Shown: positions 15,133 to 23,032, counted from the stretch's first letter. The stretch: DNA of 24,975 nt from CAYLOC01 sp964385195 (GCA_964385195.1 CAYLOC010000018.1:1-24975), one strand, 5' to 3'. Notes: generated by a model from the letters alone, not told the origin. Numbers and translations are program-made.

Positions 15133-15369
15133 TCAGAGGTGCACCACGGGACACGTGAGCGTTCGGGTGATCCCCGCCACCGCCTGCACCTTCGCCACCA
15201 CCAGGGAGCCGAGCTCGTCGACGTTGGTGGCCTCGGCGCGGACGATCACGTCGTACGGGCCGGTCACGTCCTCGGCCAGCGTGACCCCCTCGACCTGCGA
15301 GATCGCCTGGGCGACGTCGGCAGCCTTGCCCACCTCGGTCTGGATGAGGACGTACGCCTGCACGGTCAT
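15133..15369 (-). CDS. Stand-alone RAM (Lrp/AsnC ligand-binding) domain protein
   Basis: Protein of 78 residues consisting only of the ligand-binding/oligomerisation domain of Lrp/AsnC regulators: TVQAYVLIQTEVGKAADVAQ, then VTGPYDVIVRAEATNVDELG and ITRTLTCPVVHL at the end. There is no DNA-binding helix-turn-helix, so it probably binds an amino acid or small molecule and acts on a partner, or forms mixed oligomers with full-length Lrp. The ATG at 15369 follows GGGAGG; the frame extends to 15504 without similarity. It heads a two-gene unit with the DUF3515 lipoprotein. Confidence 0.88.
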   Translation of the reverse strand: MTVQAYVLIQTEVGKAADVAQAISQVEGVTLAEDVTGPYDVIVRAEATNVDELGSLVVAKVQAVAGITRTLTCPVVHL

Positions 15370-15406
15370 CGGGGCCTCCCTTGCGTCGCACGCTGATCGG
15401 GACTTC

Positions 15407-15449
15407 ACGCTACCGCCTCGCAGCAGCCATCGGAAGCCGGCGGTATTCT
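15407..15449. promoter_or_regulatory. Divergent promoter region, RAM gene (minus) and thiL (plus)
   Basis: For the minus strand: TTCCGA (15435-15430), a 17-base spacer and TAGCGT (15412-15407), 37 bases before the RAM ATG. For the plus strand: a good -10 TATTCT (15444-15449) about 37 bases before the thiL ATG, with no clear -35. The two polymerase sites overlap. Confidence 0.4.
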
Positions 15450-15486
15450 CAGGCGGCCGGCCCGCCGTCGACGCGCAGGAGTAGCC

Positions 15487-16449
15487 ATGAGCCCACCACC
15501 ACAAGGCCCGTTGAGCGATATCGGGGAGTTCGCGCTGATCGACGCGGTCACGGCCGGTCTGGGTTCAGGGGAGGACGTCCTGGTCGGCCCCGGGGACGAC
15601 AGCGCCGTACTCGCCGTGCCCGGCGGAGAGGTGGTGACCTCGGTCGATGTCCTCGTCGAAGGCGTGGACTTCCGACGCCACTGGTCCACCGCATCCGATG
15701 TCGGCGCCAAGGCCGCGGCGGGCAGCCTGTCCGACATCAACGCGATGGGCGGTCGCACCACGGCCCTGCTGGTGGCGTTGGTGGCCCCGTCGGAGACCGA
15801 CGTGGCCTGGCTGACGGAGATGTCGGCGGGGATCGCGGCAGAGGCCGAGCGTGCCGGGGCAGCAGTCGTGGGCGGCGACGTCGCCGCCGGTCCGGCCGTG
15901 ATGGTGTCGGTCACCGCACTCGGCGTCTGTCCCGGCCCGGTCGTACGGCGAGGCGGCGCCCGCGCCGGTGACCAGGTGGCGCTGTGTGGGCGGCAGGGCT
16001 GGTCGGGCGCCGGGCTGGCGGTTCTCGGTCGCGGCTTCCGCTCACCGCGGGCGGTCGTCGACGTGCACCGGCACCCGGAACCGCCCTACCACGCGGGTCC
16101 GGAGGCGGCCGCCCTCGGCGCCACCGCGATGATCGACGTCAGCGACGGACTGGTCCAAGACCTCGGCCACGTCGCTGCGGCCAGCGAGGTCGCGATCGAC
16201 GTCGAGTCGGCACTGCTGGAGGTACCGGAACCGCTGCAGGCCGTCGGCGCAGCGCTCGGGGTGGACCCGCTCGGGTTCGTGCTCACCGGCGGGGAGGACT
16301 ACGGCCTCGTCGCGACGTTTCCCGAAGACGTGCGCCTCCCGGACCACTGGCGGGTCATCGGTGCGGTCTCGGCGGAGGGGGAGGCAGGGACGGTGACGGT
16401 GGACCACTCGCCGTACCCGCTGGACTCCGGGCACCGGCACTTCCGGTGA
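15487..16449 (+). CDS. thiL: Thiamine-monophosphate kinase
   Basis: Phosphorylates thiamine monophosphate to the active cofactor thiamine diphosphate. The 320-residue protein starts with the family N-terminus LSDIGEFALIDAV (9-21). It has the Mg/ATP motif VGPGDDSAVLAVPGG, then VTSVDVLVEGVDFRRHW, the core AKAAAGSLSDINAMGG, the GGDVAAG loop, and the C-terminal half motifs AMIDVSDGLVQDLGH and VLTGGEDYGLVATFP. Length is normal. The ATG 15487 has AGGAG at suitable spacing. It converges with rpmB over a 17-base gap. Confidence 0.97.
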   Translation: MSPPPQGPLSDIGEFALIDAVTAGLGSGEDVLVGPGDDSAVLAVPGGEVVTSVDVLVEGVDFRRHWSTASDVGAKAAAGSLSDINAMGGRTTALLVALVAPSETDVAWLTEMSAGIAAEAERAGAAVVGGDVAAGPAVMVSVTALGVCPGPVVRRGGARAGDQVALCGRQGWSGAGLAVLGRGFRSPRAVVDVHRHPEPPYHAGPEAAALGATAMIDVSDGLVQDLGHVAAASEVAIDVESALLEVPEPLQAVGAALGVDPLGFVLTGGEDYGLVATFPEDVRLPDHWRVIGAVSAEGEAGTVTVDHSPYPLDSGHRHFR

Positions 16450-16466
16450 CCGGCGTACGGGTCCGG

Positions 16467-16652
16467 CTAGCGGGTGACCTTGCCGGCCTTGAGGCAGGAC
16501 GCGCACACGTTCAGACGCTTCGGGGTGCCGTTGACGCGGACCCGGACCCGCTGGATGTTCGGGTTGAACCGGCGGCGGGTACGGCGGTGCGAGTGCGACA
16601 CGTTGTTGCCGAAGCCGGGACCCTTGGCGCAGATGTCACAGACGGCAGCCAC
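16467..16652 (-). CDS. rpmB: 50S ribosomal protein L28 (zinc-binding form)
   Basis: Ribosomal large-subunit protein of 61 residues: AAVCDICAKGPGFGNNVSHS, then RRRFNPNIQRVRVRVNG and LNVCASCLKAGKVTR. Both CxxC pairs (CDIC, CASC) are present, so this is the zinc-containing (C+) paralogue type; actinobacteria often also carry a Cys-free L28 used under zinc shortage. The start is GTG 16652 behind GAGGAG; an upstream in-frame extension to 16784 is not homologous. It is divergent from the DAK2 gene, an arrangement (L28 next to a DAK2 gene and recG) also seen in Firmicutes. Confidence 0.97.
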   Translation of the reverse strand: MAAVCDICAKGPGFGNNVSHSHRRTRRRFNPNIQRVRVRVNGTPKRLNVCASCLKAGKVTR

Positions 16653-16690
16653 GGTGTACTCCTCACGTGATGGATGGGCGCAGTTGATAC

Positions 16691-16706
16691 CCCCGCCACA
16701 GCGGGG
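16691..16706 (-). other. Hairpin in the rpmB leader
   Basis: CCCCGC-CACA-GCGGGG: perfect 6-bp stem with a 4-base loop, about 39 bases before the rpmB start. A candidate rpmB -10 (TACCCT, minus strand 16722-16717) with a distant TTGGCC (16747-16742, 19-base spacer) would put this hairpin near the 5' end of the transcript. It could affect mRNA stability or autoregulation; function is inferred only. Confidence 0.35.
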
Positions 16707-16766
16707 CAACCGCTCTAGGGTAGCGGATCGGTGGAGCAGGAGGCCAATCGTGCCCGCGCTCCTCGC

Positions 16767-16772
16767 TAGAGT
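16767..16772 (+). promoter_or_regulatory. -10 box of a predicted leaderless DAK2-recG operon promoter
   Basis: TAGAGT with six bases to the GTG at 16779, so the transcript would begin at or next to the start codon. No Shine-Dalgarno fits and the -35 is weak (CCAATC at 17-base spacing). A further TAGGGT at 16716-16721 is a possible second -10. Confidence 0.4.
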
Positions 16773-16778
16773 CGAGGC

Positions 16779-18383
16779 GTGCACACCGCCACCGACCTCG
16801 ACCTGTTACAGCGGTGGTGTCGGTGTGCGCTGCGGCGTCTGGGCGAGTCCCGTGAGGAGATCAACGCTGCGAACGTCTACCCCGTCCCCGACAGCGACAC
16901 CGGCACCAACCTGTACCTGACGGTGGAGGCGGCCGCGGCCTCGCTGGACGGCACCGCGTCCGTGGGGGACTCGGTGGAGGACTCCGTCGCGGGCTTCGCG
17001 CGGGCGGCCCTGCTGGGGGCGCACGGAAACTCCGGGGTGATCGTGTCCCAGCTCATCCGGGCCGTGTGCGAGCACTACCTGACCCAGGACGGCGAGAGCG
17101 CGGCCCAACAGGTCGCAGGAGGTCTCGCCGCGGCTGCGACAGCGGCCTACGCCGCCGTCGAGGCTCCCGTGGAAGGCACGATCCTCACCGTGGCCAGTGC
17201 GGCTGCTGCGGCCGCACGCGACGCCGCCGCCCGTGCCGATGACCTCGGCGCCGCTGTCCATGCCGCCGCCGAAGGGGCCTACGCGGCGCTGTGCCACACC
17301 CCCGAGCAGCTCGACGTGCTCGCCGCCGCCGGTGTCGTGGACGCCGGTGGGCAGGGACTGTGTGTCCTCCTCGATGCCGCCGACGAGGTGCTGAGCGGAC
17401 AGCCGCCCCCCTCGCGCCCCGGCTCCCACCGTCCGGCTCCGGCCGCTCACCCGAAGGAGCATCTGCGCAGCGGTGGCCCGGGGTATGAGGTGATCTACCT
17501 GCTCGACGCCGACGACGCGGTGATCCCCCGCCTGCGGCAGCGACTCGCCGCTCTCGGCGACTCCCTCGTCGTCGTCGGGGGCGACGGCCTGTGGAACGTC
17601 CACGTCCACGTCGACGACGTCGGAGCGGCGTTCGAGGCCGGAGTGGAGGCGGGACGGCCGCACCGGGTTCGCGTAACCCGTTTCGCCGACGGTGAGCACG
17701 GGGCGGCCCTGGCGGCCGGCACGAGAGCCGTCGTCACCGTCGCAGCCGGGGACGGCCTGGCCTCGCTGTTCGAACGGGCCGGAGCGGTCGTGACCCGGAA
17801 CCCGGACCGGCCCGGCGCCGCGGACCGGCTGGCCGAGGCCGTCCGTGGCACCGGCGCGGAGGACGTGATCGTGCTGCCCAACGATGCCGCGCTGCTGCCG
17901 GCAGCGGAGAGCGCCGCGGAGCTGGCACGGGCTGCCGGAACCCGGGTGGCGGTGATCCCGACGCGGGTACAGGTGCAGGGACTCGCGGCACTGGCGGTGC
18001 ATGACCCCGCCCGCGGCTTCGATGACGACGTACTCGCGATGACGGGGGCAGCCGCCCATGCCCGGCACGGCGCGGTCACGGTTGCCACGCAGGACGCGTT
18101 CACCATGGCCGGGCCGTGCCGGCCCGGCGACAGCCTCGGCGTCGTCGAGGGAGACTTCGCCGTGGTACTCCCGCCGGGCCGGCTCGGGGACGCCGCCGCA
18201 GAGGTGACCCGGCGGCTCCTCCGGCCCGGTGGTGAGATGGTGACGCTGGTGACCGGTGCGGACAGCACGCCGGACCTGGTGGATGCGGTGGAGGCAGTGC
18301 TCCATGAGGCGACTCCCGACGTCGAGCTGGTGGTCCACGACGGCGGGCAACCCCGGTACCCGCTCCTGGTCGGGGTCGAGTGA
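16779..18383 (+). CDS. DAK2 domain fatty acid kinase-like protein (FakA/YloV family)
   Basis: Protein of 534 residues in the FakA family, whose characterised member phosphorylates fatty acids bound to a FakB (DegV) partner. The N-terminal DAK2 nucleotide domain (1-200) has INAANVYPVPDSDTGTNLYL (29-48, the metal-binding Asp cluster), LLGAHGNSGVIVSQLIRA and EGTILTVASAAA, ending VVDAGGQGLCVLLDA. A central region (EHLRSGGPGYEVIYLLD, then SLVVVGGDGLWNVHVHVDDV) and a C-terminal Dak1_2/DegV-like domain (ATPDVELVVHDGGQPRYPLL) follow. No FakB gene is in the window. Start is GTG 16779. Its stop overlaps the recG start (TGATG). The small Asp23-type gene (yloU) usual beside it in Firmicutes is absent. 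Substrate assignment is by family only. Confidence 0.88.
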   Translation: MHTATDLDLLQRWCRCALRRLGESREEINAANVYPVPDSDTGTNLYLTVEAAAASLDGTASVGDSVEDSVAGFARAALLGAHGNSGVIVSQLIRAVCEHYLTQDGESAAQQVAGGLAAAATAAYAAVEAPVEGTILTVASAAAAAARDAAARADDLGAAVHAAAEGAYAALCHTPEQLDVLAAAGVVDAGGQGLCVLLDAADEVLSGQPPPSRPGSHRPAPAAHPKEHLRSGGPGYEVIYLLDADDAVIPRLRQRLAALGDSLVVVGGDGLWNVHVHVDDVGAAFEAGVEAGRPHRVRVTRFADGEHGAALAAGTRAVVTVAAGDGLASLFERAGAVVTRNPDRPGAADRLAEAVRGTGAEDVIVLPNDAALLPAAESAAELARAAGTRVAVIPTRVQVQGLAALAVHDPARGFDDDVLAMTGAAAHARHGAVTVATQDAFTMAGPCRPGDSLGVVEGDFAVVLPPGRLGDAAAEVTRRLLRPGGEMVTLVTGADSTPDLVDAVEAVLHEATPDVELVVHDGGQPRYPLLVGVE

Positions 18384-20617
18384 TGGTCGGCCTGCAGACC
18401 CGGCTGGACCGCGTCGTGGGCAAGGCGACGGCCACCGCCTTGCAGAAGGCGTTCGAGATCCAGACCGTCGGCCACCTGCTCACCCACTACCCACGGCGCC
18501 TGGCCGACAAGGGTGAGCTGACCAGCTTCGCCGGGCTCGCGCTCGGGGAGCACGTCACGGTCCTGGCCAAGGTGGTCGACCTCACCGAGCACCCCTACTT
18601 TCCCAAGACCGGAAAGCGAGGTCGTCCGGCGGTGCGGACGCAGGTGACCGTCACCGACGGGGACCAGACGCTGTCGCTGACGTTCTTCCGGCAGCCGTGG
18701 CTGAAGAAGTACCTGCATCCGGGCACGGTGGGGTTCTTCAGCGGACGGGTCCGGGTGTTCCGTCGCCGCCGCGAGCTGGAGCACCCGACGTATGAGGTGC
18801 TGGGCAAGGGAGCGGACCTGGAGGCCTTCGAGGACGAGGAGATCCAACGCTGGTGGCCGATCTACCCGGCGACCCAGCGGGTGTCGTCGAAGAAGATCAT
18901 GCGCACCGTGGAACAGGTGCTGGAGGTCCTCGACGACCCGGCCGACCCGCTCCCGTACGACGTACGCCGGGAGCACGGCCTGCCGACGTACGCCGAGGCG
19001 TTGCGCCGCATCCACCAGCCCGATGACCCCCCGGACTGGGAGCGGGCCCGGCAACGGCTGCGCTTCGACGAGGCGTTCGTCCTGCAGACCGTCCTGGCCC
19101 AACGCCGCCACGAGGCACGAACGCTCCCCGCTACCGCGCGGCCCGGACGCGCCGACGGGCTGCTGGCCCGGTTCGACGCGGCGCTGCCGTTCACCCTGAC
19201 CGACGGGCAGCAACGGGTCGGGGCGGAGGTGGCCGACCACCTCGCCGAGCCACACCCGATGCACGTGCTGTTGCAGGGGGAGGTCGGGTCCGGGAAGACC
19301 GTGGTGGCGCTGCGGGCGATGCTGCAGGTCGTCGACGCCGGCGGCCAGGCAGCGCTGCTGGCGCCCACGGAGGTCCTCGCCGTACAGCACCACCGCACCC
19401 TCACCGAGCTGCTCGGACCGCTGGGCGAGGGCGGTCGGCTCGGTGGCGCCGAGGACGGCACCCGGGTGGCACTGTTGACCGGCTCGCTGCCGGCGCGCGC
19501 CCGCCGTACCGCGCTGCTGGAGATGGCCTCCGGGGAAGCCGGGCTGGTGGTGGGCACCCATGCGCTGCTCCAGGAGGGCGTGCAGTTCGCCGACCTCGGG
19601 CTCGTCGTCGTCGATGAACAGCACCGGTTCGGCGTCGAGCAACGAGCCGCACTGACCAGCGGCGCCGCCGACGCCGTACCGCACCTGCTCGTGATGACCG
19701 CGACACCGATCCCACGCACGGTCGCGATGACCGTGTTCGGCGACCTGGAGGTCGCGACCCTGCGCGAGCTGCCGCAGGGCCGGCTCCCGGTGCAGACGAC
19801 CGTCGTCCCGCTCGCCGAGCACCCGGCGTGGCAGGACCGGGTCTGGGAGCGGGTGCGCGAGGAGGTCGAGAAGGGCCACCAGGTCTACGTCGTCTGCCCC
19901 CGGATCGGTGACGACGGCAACGAGGGCAACGGTGGCACCGATGGCGACGCAGACACCGACCAGGCCGGAATCGGGCCTCCCGAGGACGACGGAGGGCGGC
20001 GTACCCCGCTCGCGGCCGCGGTCGAGGTCAGCGAGCGGCTCCGTAGCGAGATCCTGCCGGGGTTGCGGATCGGCATGCTGCACAGCCGCATGTCCAACGA
20101 CGACCGGGAGGAGGTGATGCGCCGGTTCGACAGCGGTGTGCTGTCGGTACTGGTGGCCACGACCGTGATCGAGGTCGGCGTCGACGTCCCCAACGCCACG
20201 ACGATGGTGGTACTGGATGCGGACCGGTTCGGCGTCTCCCAGCTGCACCAGCTCCGCGGCCGGGTCGGGCGCGGGTCCGCCGGCGGGCTGTGCCTCCTGG
20301 TGACCGAGGCACCGGCCGACAGCCCGTCGCGGGAGCGCCTGGACGGGGTGGCAGCCACCACCGACGGCTTCGAGCTGGCAAGACTGGACCTGCGGAGCCG
20401 GCGCGAGGGCGACGTGCTCGGGGCCCAGCAGTCCGGGCGCCGGTCCAGTCTCAAGCTGCTCTCGGTGCTACGAGACGCCGAGGTGATCGCCGACGCGCGC
20501 CGGACCGCCGAGCGCGTGGTCCGCAGCGACCCGACCCTGGAGAACCACCCGACCCTGGCCGCGGCGGTGGCGGACGTGGTGGAGTCCGAGCGTGGCCAGT
20601 TCCTGGAGCGGTCGTGA
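18383..20617 (+). CDS. recG: ATP-dependent DNA helicase RecG
   Basis: Helicase that reverses stalled forks and branch-migrates Holliday junctions. The 744-residue protein has an N-terminal wedge/OB domain (about 1-150, with GVALG-type core ELTSFAGLALGEHVTVLAKV). The helicase core has Walker A GEVGSGKT (299-306), LLAPTEVLA, the DEQH box (411-414) in VVDEQHRFGVEQR, MTATPIPRT (438-445), TTVIEVGVDVPNA and QLRGRVGRG (623-631). The C-terminal lock region (DLRSRREGDVLGAQQSG) is intact. Between PRIGD and the next helicase strand is a Gly/Asp-rich insert (about 509-541) that looks disordered. ATG 18383 overlaps the previous stop; GTG 18380 would add one residue. The stop overlaps rsmD (GTGA). Confidence 0.97.
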   Translation: MVGLQTRLDRVVGKATATALQKAFEIQTVGHLLTHYPRRLADKGELTSFAGLALGEHVTVLAKVVDLTEHPYFPKTGKRGRPAVRTQVTVTDGDQTLSLTFFRQPWLKKYLHPGTVGFFSGRVRVFRRRRELEHPTYEVLGKGADLEAFEDEEIQRWWPIYPATQRVSSKKIMRTVEQVLEVLDDPADPLPYDVRREHGLPTYAEALRRIHQPDDPPDWERARQRLRFDEAFVLQTVLAQRRHEARTLPATARPGRADGLLARFDAALPFTLTDGQQRVGAEVADHLAEPHPMHVLLQGEVGSGKTVVALRAMLQVVDAGGQAALLAPTEVLAVQHHRTLTELLGPLGEGGRLGGAEDGTRVALLTGSLPARARRTALLEMASGEAGLVVGTHALLQEGVQFADLGLVVVDEQHRFGVEQRAALTSGAADAVPHLLVMTATPIPRTVAMTVFGDLEVATLRELPQGRLPVQTTVVPLAEHPAWQDRVWERVREEVEKGHQVYVVCPRIGDDGNEGNGGTDGDADTDQAGIGPPEDDGGRRTPLAAAVEVSERLRSEILPGLRIGMLHSRMSNDDREEVMRRFDSGVLSVLVATTVIEVGVDVPNATTMVVLDADRFGVSQLHQLRGRVGRGSAGGLCLLVTEAPADSPSRERLDGVAATTDGFELARLDLRSRREGDVLGAQQSGRRSSLKLLSVLRDAEVIADARRTAERVVRSDPTLENHPTLAAAVADVVESERGQFLERS

Positions 20618-21231
20618 CCAGGATCATCGCCGGCACCGCCGGTGGTCAGCGGATCCGCACCACCCCGGGCTCGGCCACCAGACCCACCTCCGACCGTGTC
20701 CGCGAGGCCCTGTTCTCCGCACTGGAGTCGCTACGCGGGTCGCTGGACGGCGCCCGTGTCCTCGACCTGTACGCCGGCTCCGGCGCGGTCGGCCTCGAGG
20801 CCTGCTCGCGCGGCGCCGTCCACGCGCTCCTGGTGGAGCGGGACCGCCGGGCCGCCTCGGTCATCCGGGCCAACGCGCGAGCCCTGGGGCTCACCCAGCC
20901 CGAGGTAGCCGCGTCCCCGGTCGAACGACTGGTCCAGGACCAACCCCGGAGACCGCCGTACGACGTGGCCTTCCTCGACCCGCCGTACGCGCTGGCGGAC
21001 CGTACCGTGGCAGCCGTCGTCGCCGGCCTGGCCGCCAACGGCTGGCTGGGCGCCGGGGCGGTCGTCGTAGTCGAACGGTCCCGCCGGGGAGCGGAGTGGC
21101 GGTGGCCAGAACCGGTGATTCCGGTCCAGGGGAGAAGATATGGGGAGACAATGCTGTGGTACGGCCGGTACGCACGCGCGACCGGGGACAAGGAGGGCCA
21201 TGCGTCGGGCGGTATGCCCCGGATCGTTTGA
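20614..21231 (+). CDS. rsmD: 16S rRNA (guanine966-N2)-methyltransferase
   Basis: SAM-dependent methyltransferase of 16S rRNA G966. The 205-residue protein starts MTRIIAGTAGGQRIRTTPG, has TRPTSDRVREALFSAL (22-37), SAM motif I VLDLYAGSGAVGLEA (49-63) and catalytic motif IV AFLDPPYAL (119-127, DPPY). The end motif GRRYGETMLWYGRY is also typical. GTG 20614 overlaps the recG stop and is the only start that fits the family N-terminus. The 3' end overlaps coaD by 32 bases, longer than usual; the extra C-terminal residues after the WYGRY motif are encoded in this overlap. Confidence 0.95.
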   Translation: MTRIIAGTAGGQRIRTTPGSATRPTSDRVREALFSALESLRGSLDGARVLDLYAGSGAVGLEACSRGAVHALLVERDRRAASVIRANARALGLTQPEVAASPVERLVQDQPRRPPYDVAFLDPPYALADRTVAAVVAGLAANGWLGAGAVVVVERSRRGAEWRWPEPVIPVQGRRYGETMLWYGRYARATGDKEGHASGGMPRIV

Positions 21232-21712
21232 TCCGGTGACGAACGGACACTTGGACATCATGGCGCGTGCCGCCGTGTTGTTCGACGAGGTCACGGTGGC
21301 AGTGGGGGTGAACGAGGGCAAGCGTGGCCTGTTCAGCATCGACGAGCGGATGCAGATGCTGTCCGAGGCGGTGCAGCGGTACCCGAACGTGACCGTCGAC
21401 GCGTTCGACGGCCTGTTGGTGGACTTCTGCGCCAGGCACCAGATCACCGCGATCGTGAAGGGGATCCGGGCCGTGTCCGACCTTGACACGGAGCTGCAGA
21501 TGGCGCAGATGAACCGCAACCTCACCGGCGTGGAGACGGTCTTCGTCCCCACCAGCCCGGAGTGGTCGTTCCTCGCCTCCAGCCTGGTCAAGGAAGTTGC
21601 CCGATTTGGTGGGGATGTCCGGAGCCTCGTACCGTCGTACGTGCTGAAGCGCCTCCAGGAGCGTCTGGGGACGGAGTCGGCCGGGGCCCGGAGCGAGACG
21701 AAAGAGGGTTGA
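21200..21712 (+). CDS. coaD: Phosphopantetheine adenylyltransferase
   Basis: Transfers AMP from ATP to 4'-phosphopantetheine in coenzyme A synthesis. The 170-residue protein has CPGSFDPVTNGHLDI (6-20, containing the TxGH nucleotidyltransferase motif), FDGLLVDF (69-76), IVKGIRAVSDLDTELQMAQM (85-104) and the C-terminal SFLASSLVKEVARFGGD (123-139). ATG 21200 has AGGAGG a few bases upstream within the rsmD coding region. The stop overlaps the next start (TGATG). A short charged tail follows the conserved domain. Confidence 0.97.
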   Translation: MRRAVCPGSFDPVTNGHLDIMARAAVLFDEVTVAVGVNEGKRGLFSIDERMQMLSEAVQRYPNVTVDAFDGLLVDFCARHQITAIVKGIRAVSDLDTELQMAQMNRNLTGVETVFVPTSPEWSFLASSLVKEVARFGGDVRSLVPSYVLKRLQERLGTESAGARSETKEG

Positions 21713-22236
21713 TGGGCGACATCGCAGTTGATGACGTGGACGCGCTGCTCGCACGGCTGCGGTCGATGATCGAGGGCGCACGGTCGATGCCGATGTCGTC
21801 CTCGGCGATGATCCACCGGGGGGAAGTGCTGGAGCTGGTCGCGCAGATCGAGAAGGCGCGCGCGGGCGGGCACGGGCAGGCGGCCGCCGAACGCGACCAG
21901 CTGGTCACCGATGCCCGGTCCCAGGCCGAGGACATCCTCGCCGAGGCGCGCAACGAGCGCGACCGACTCGTCTCCGAGACCGAGGTTTTCTCGGTGGCCC
22001 GCCGGGAGGCGGAACAGGTCACGGGGAAGGCGCGGAGCGAGGCAGAGGCGCTGCGACGCGAGACCGACGACTACGTCGACCGGCGGCTGGCGAACTTCGA
22101 GATCACCCTGACCGACATCCTGGCCGCGGTCACGCGTGGCCGGAACCGGCTGAAGGGGCGCTCCGAGCTCGACCAGGAGAGCCTCGACGCCGCTGCGGGC
22201 GACCTTGCGCCACCGCTTCCCGGCGGCACGGACTGA
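21712..22236 (+). CDS. SepIVA/DivIVA-like coiled-coil protein
   Basis: Acidic cytosolic protein of 174 residues. A short N-terminal segment (DDVDALLARLRSMIEGARS, 7-25, and SSSAMIHRGEVLELVAQIEK) resembles the start of DivIVA-family proteins. Residues about 38-145 form a nearly continuous heptad-rich coiled coil with the repeated pattern AEDILAEARNERDRLVSETE and AEQVTGKARSEAEALRRET, then LANFEITLTDILAAVTRGRN. This matches mycobacterial SepIVA (Rv2927c), a septation and cell-elongation factor, which also sits next to the DUF177 gene. The mycobacterial protein is longer, so equivalence in function is likely but not certain. The ATG overlaps the coaD stop. Confidence 0.8.
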   Translation: MGDIAVDDVDALLARLRSMIEGARSMPMSSSAMIHRGEVLELVAQIEKARAGGHGQAAAERDQLVTDARSQAEDILAEARNERDRLVSETEVFSVARREAEQVTGKARSEAEALRRETDDYVDRRLANFEITLTDILAAVTRGRNRLKGRSELDQESLDAAAGDLAPPLPGGTD

Positions 22237-22254
22237 CACACCGGCGGCGGCTCG

Positions 22255-22282
22255 TCGACCACGCGTGGCGCTCAACTAGGTT
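22255..22282 (+). promoter_or_regulatory. Predicted leaderless promoter of the mycothiol-type gene
   Basis: TCGACC (22255-22260), 16-base spacer, TAGGTT (22277-22282), then seven bases to the ATG at 22290. The -10 fits TAnnnT. Any Shine-Dalgarno is weak. This would make the gene independent of the coaD operon that ends at 22236. Confidence 0.5.
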
Positions 22283-22289
22283 GGGGTGC

Positions 22290-22958
22290 ATGTCAACGGG
22301 GACCGAAACCGAGACCGTATTCCAGATCGCGACCGCGAACCGGCTCCTGGCCGCGGACATGCTTGCCGACCTTTCCCCGCAGCAGTGGCAGACGCCCAGC
22401 CTGTGTGCCGGGTGGACCGTGCGGGAGGTCGCGGCCCACCTGCTGGAACCGGTCGAGACGCGGATCGGGACAGCGGGACTGCTGGCCAGGATCATCCGGT
22501 ACCGCGGGTCGCTGGACCGGATGGTTGACGCGGAGGCCCGCAGGGTCGCCGCGCGGCCGACCGGAGCGATCGTCGCCGGGCTCCGTGAGCACGCCTCCAC
22601 CCGCCTGGACCCGCCCGTGATCGGTCCGCTGGGTCCGATGACTGACACCTGCATCCACCTGCGCGATGCCGCACGTCCGCTCGGGCTCACCACCTCACCG
22701 CCGCCGGCAAGCTGGCGCCCCGCCCTGGACTTCCTCGTCTCCAAACGGGCCACCAAGGGCTTCCTGCCCCGTGACCGGGTGACCGGCCTGGATCTGGTCA
22801 CCACCGACCAGGACTGGAGCCACGGTGCGGGAGCGCAGATCCGCGGCAGCAGCGAGGCTCTCGCCCTGGCGATCTCCGGCCGTCCGGCGGCGCTGGCCGA
22901 CCTCGCCGGGCCCGGGGTCGACCTGCTGCGCGCACGGATCCCCGCCGCGGCGTCCTGA
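22290..22958 (+). CDS. Maleylpyruvate isomerase family (DinB-like, mycothiol-dependent type) protein
   Basis: Protein of 222 residues with the MDMPI/DinB four-helix metal-binding fold. PSLCAGWTVREVAAHLLEP (36-54) gives the first metal ligand His50; DTCIHLRDAARPLG (119-132) gives the Asp119-x3-His123 pair that matches the E/D-x3-H ligands of the family. The C-terminal region GAGAQIRGSSEALALAISGR is the usual small domain. Family members use mycothiol as cofactor for isomerisation, detoxification or thiol transfer, but most paralogues have no known substrate. It sits between the coaD and DUF177 groups without overlap to either and probably has its own promoter. Confidence 0.82.
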   Translation: MSTGTETETVFQIATANRLLAADMLADLSPQQWQTPSLCAGWTVREVAAHLLEPVETRIGTAGLLARIIRYRGSLDRMVDAEARRVAARPTGAIVAGLREHASTRLDPPVIGPLGPMTDTCIHLRDAARPLGLTTSPPPASWRPALDFLVSKRATKGFLPRDRVTGLDLVTTDQDWSHGAGAQIRGSSEALALAISGRPAALADLAGPGVDLLRARIPAAAS

Positions 22959-22995
22959 CCCGGCAGCGCCCACCGGTACGGCGACCGGGTCAGAT

Positions 22996-23024
22996 TTGGG
23001 CACATGTGTCCCACCGGTTATCCT
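22996..23024 (+). promoter_or_regulatory. Promoter of the DUF177-rpmF-rnc unit
   Basis: TTGGGC (22996-23001), exactly 17 bases, then TATCCT (23019-23024). Both boxes are good actinobacterial sigma-70 type matches. Transcription would start near 23031, giving a leader of about 55 bases before the DUF177 ATG. Confidence 0.6.
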
Positions 23025-23032
23025 TTCGGTTG

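Noticed and set aside
17495..20248. Open frame of 917 codons on the minus strand opposite the DAK2 and recG genes
   Set aside because: It is a product of high-GC codon bias: no domain pattern, rich in His/Arg/Gln/Gly, and fully opposed to two clear conserved genes.
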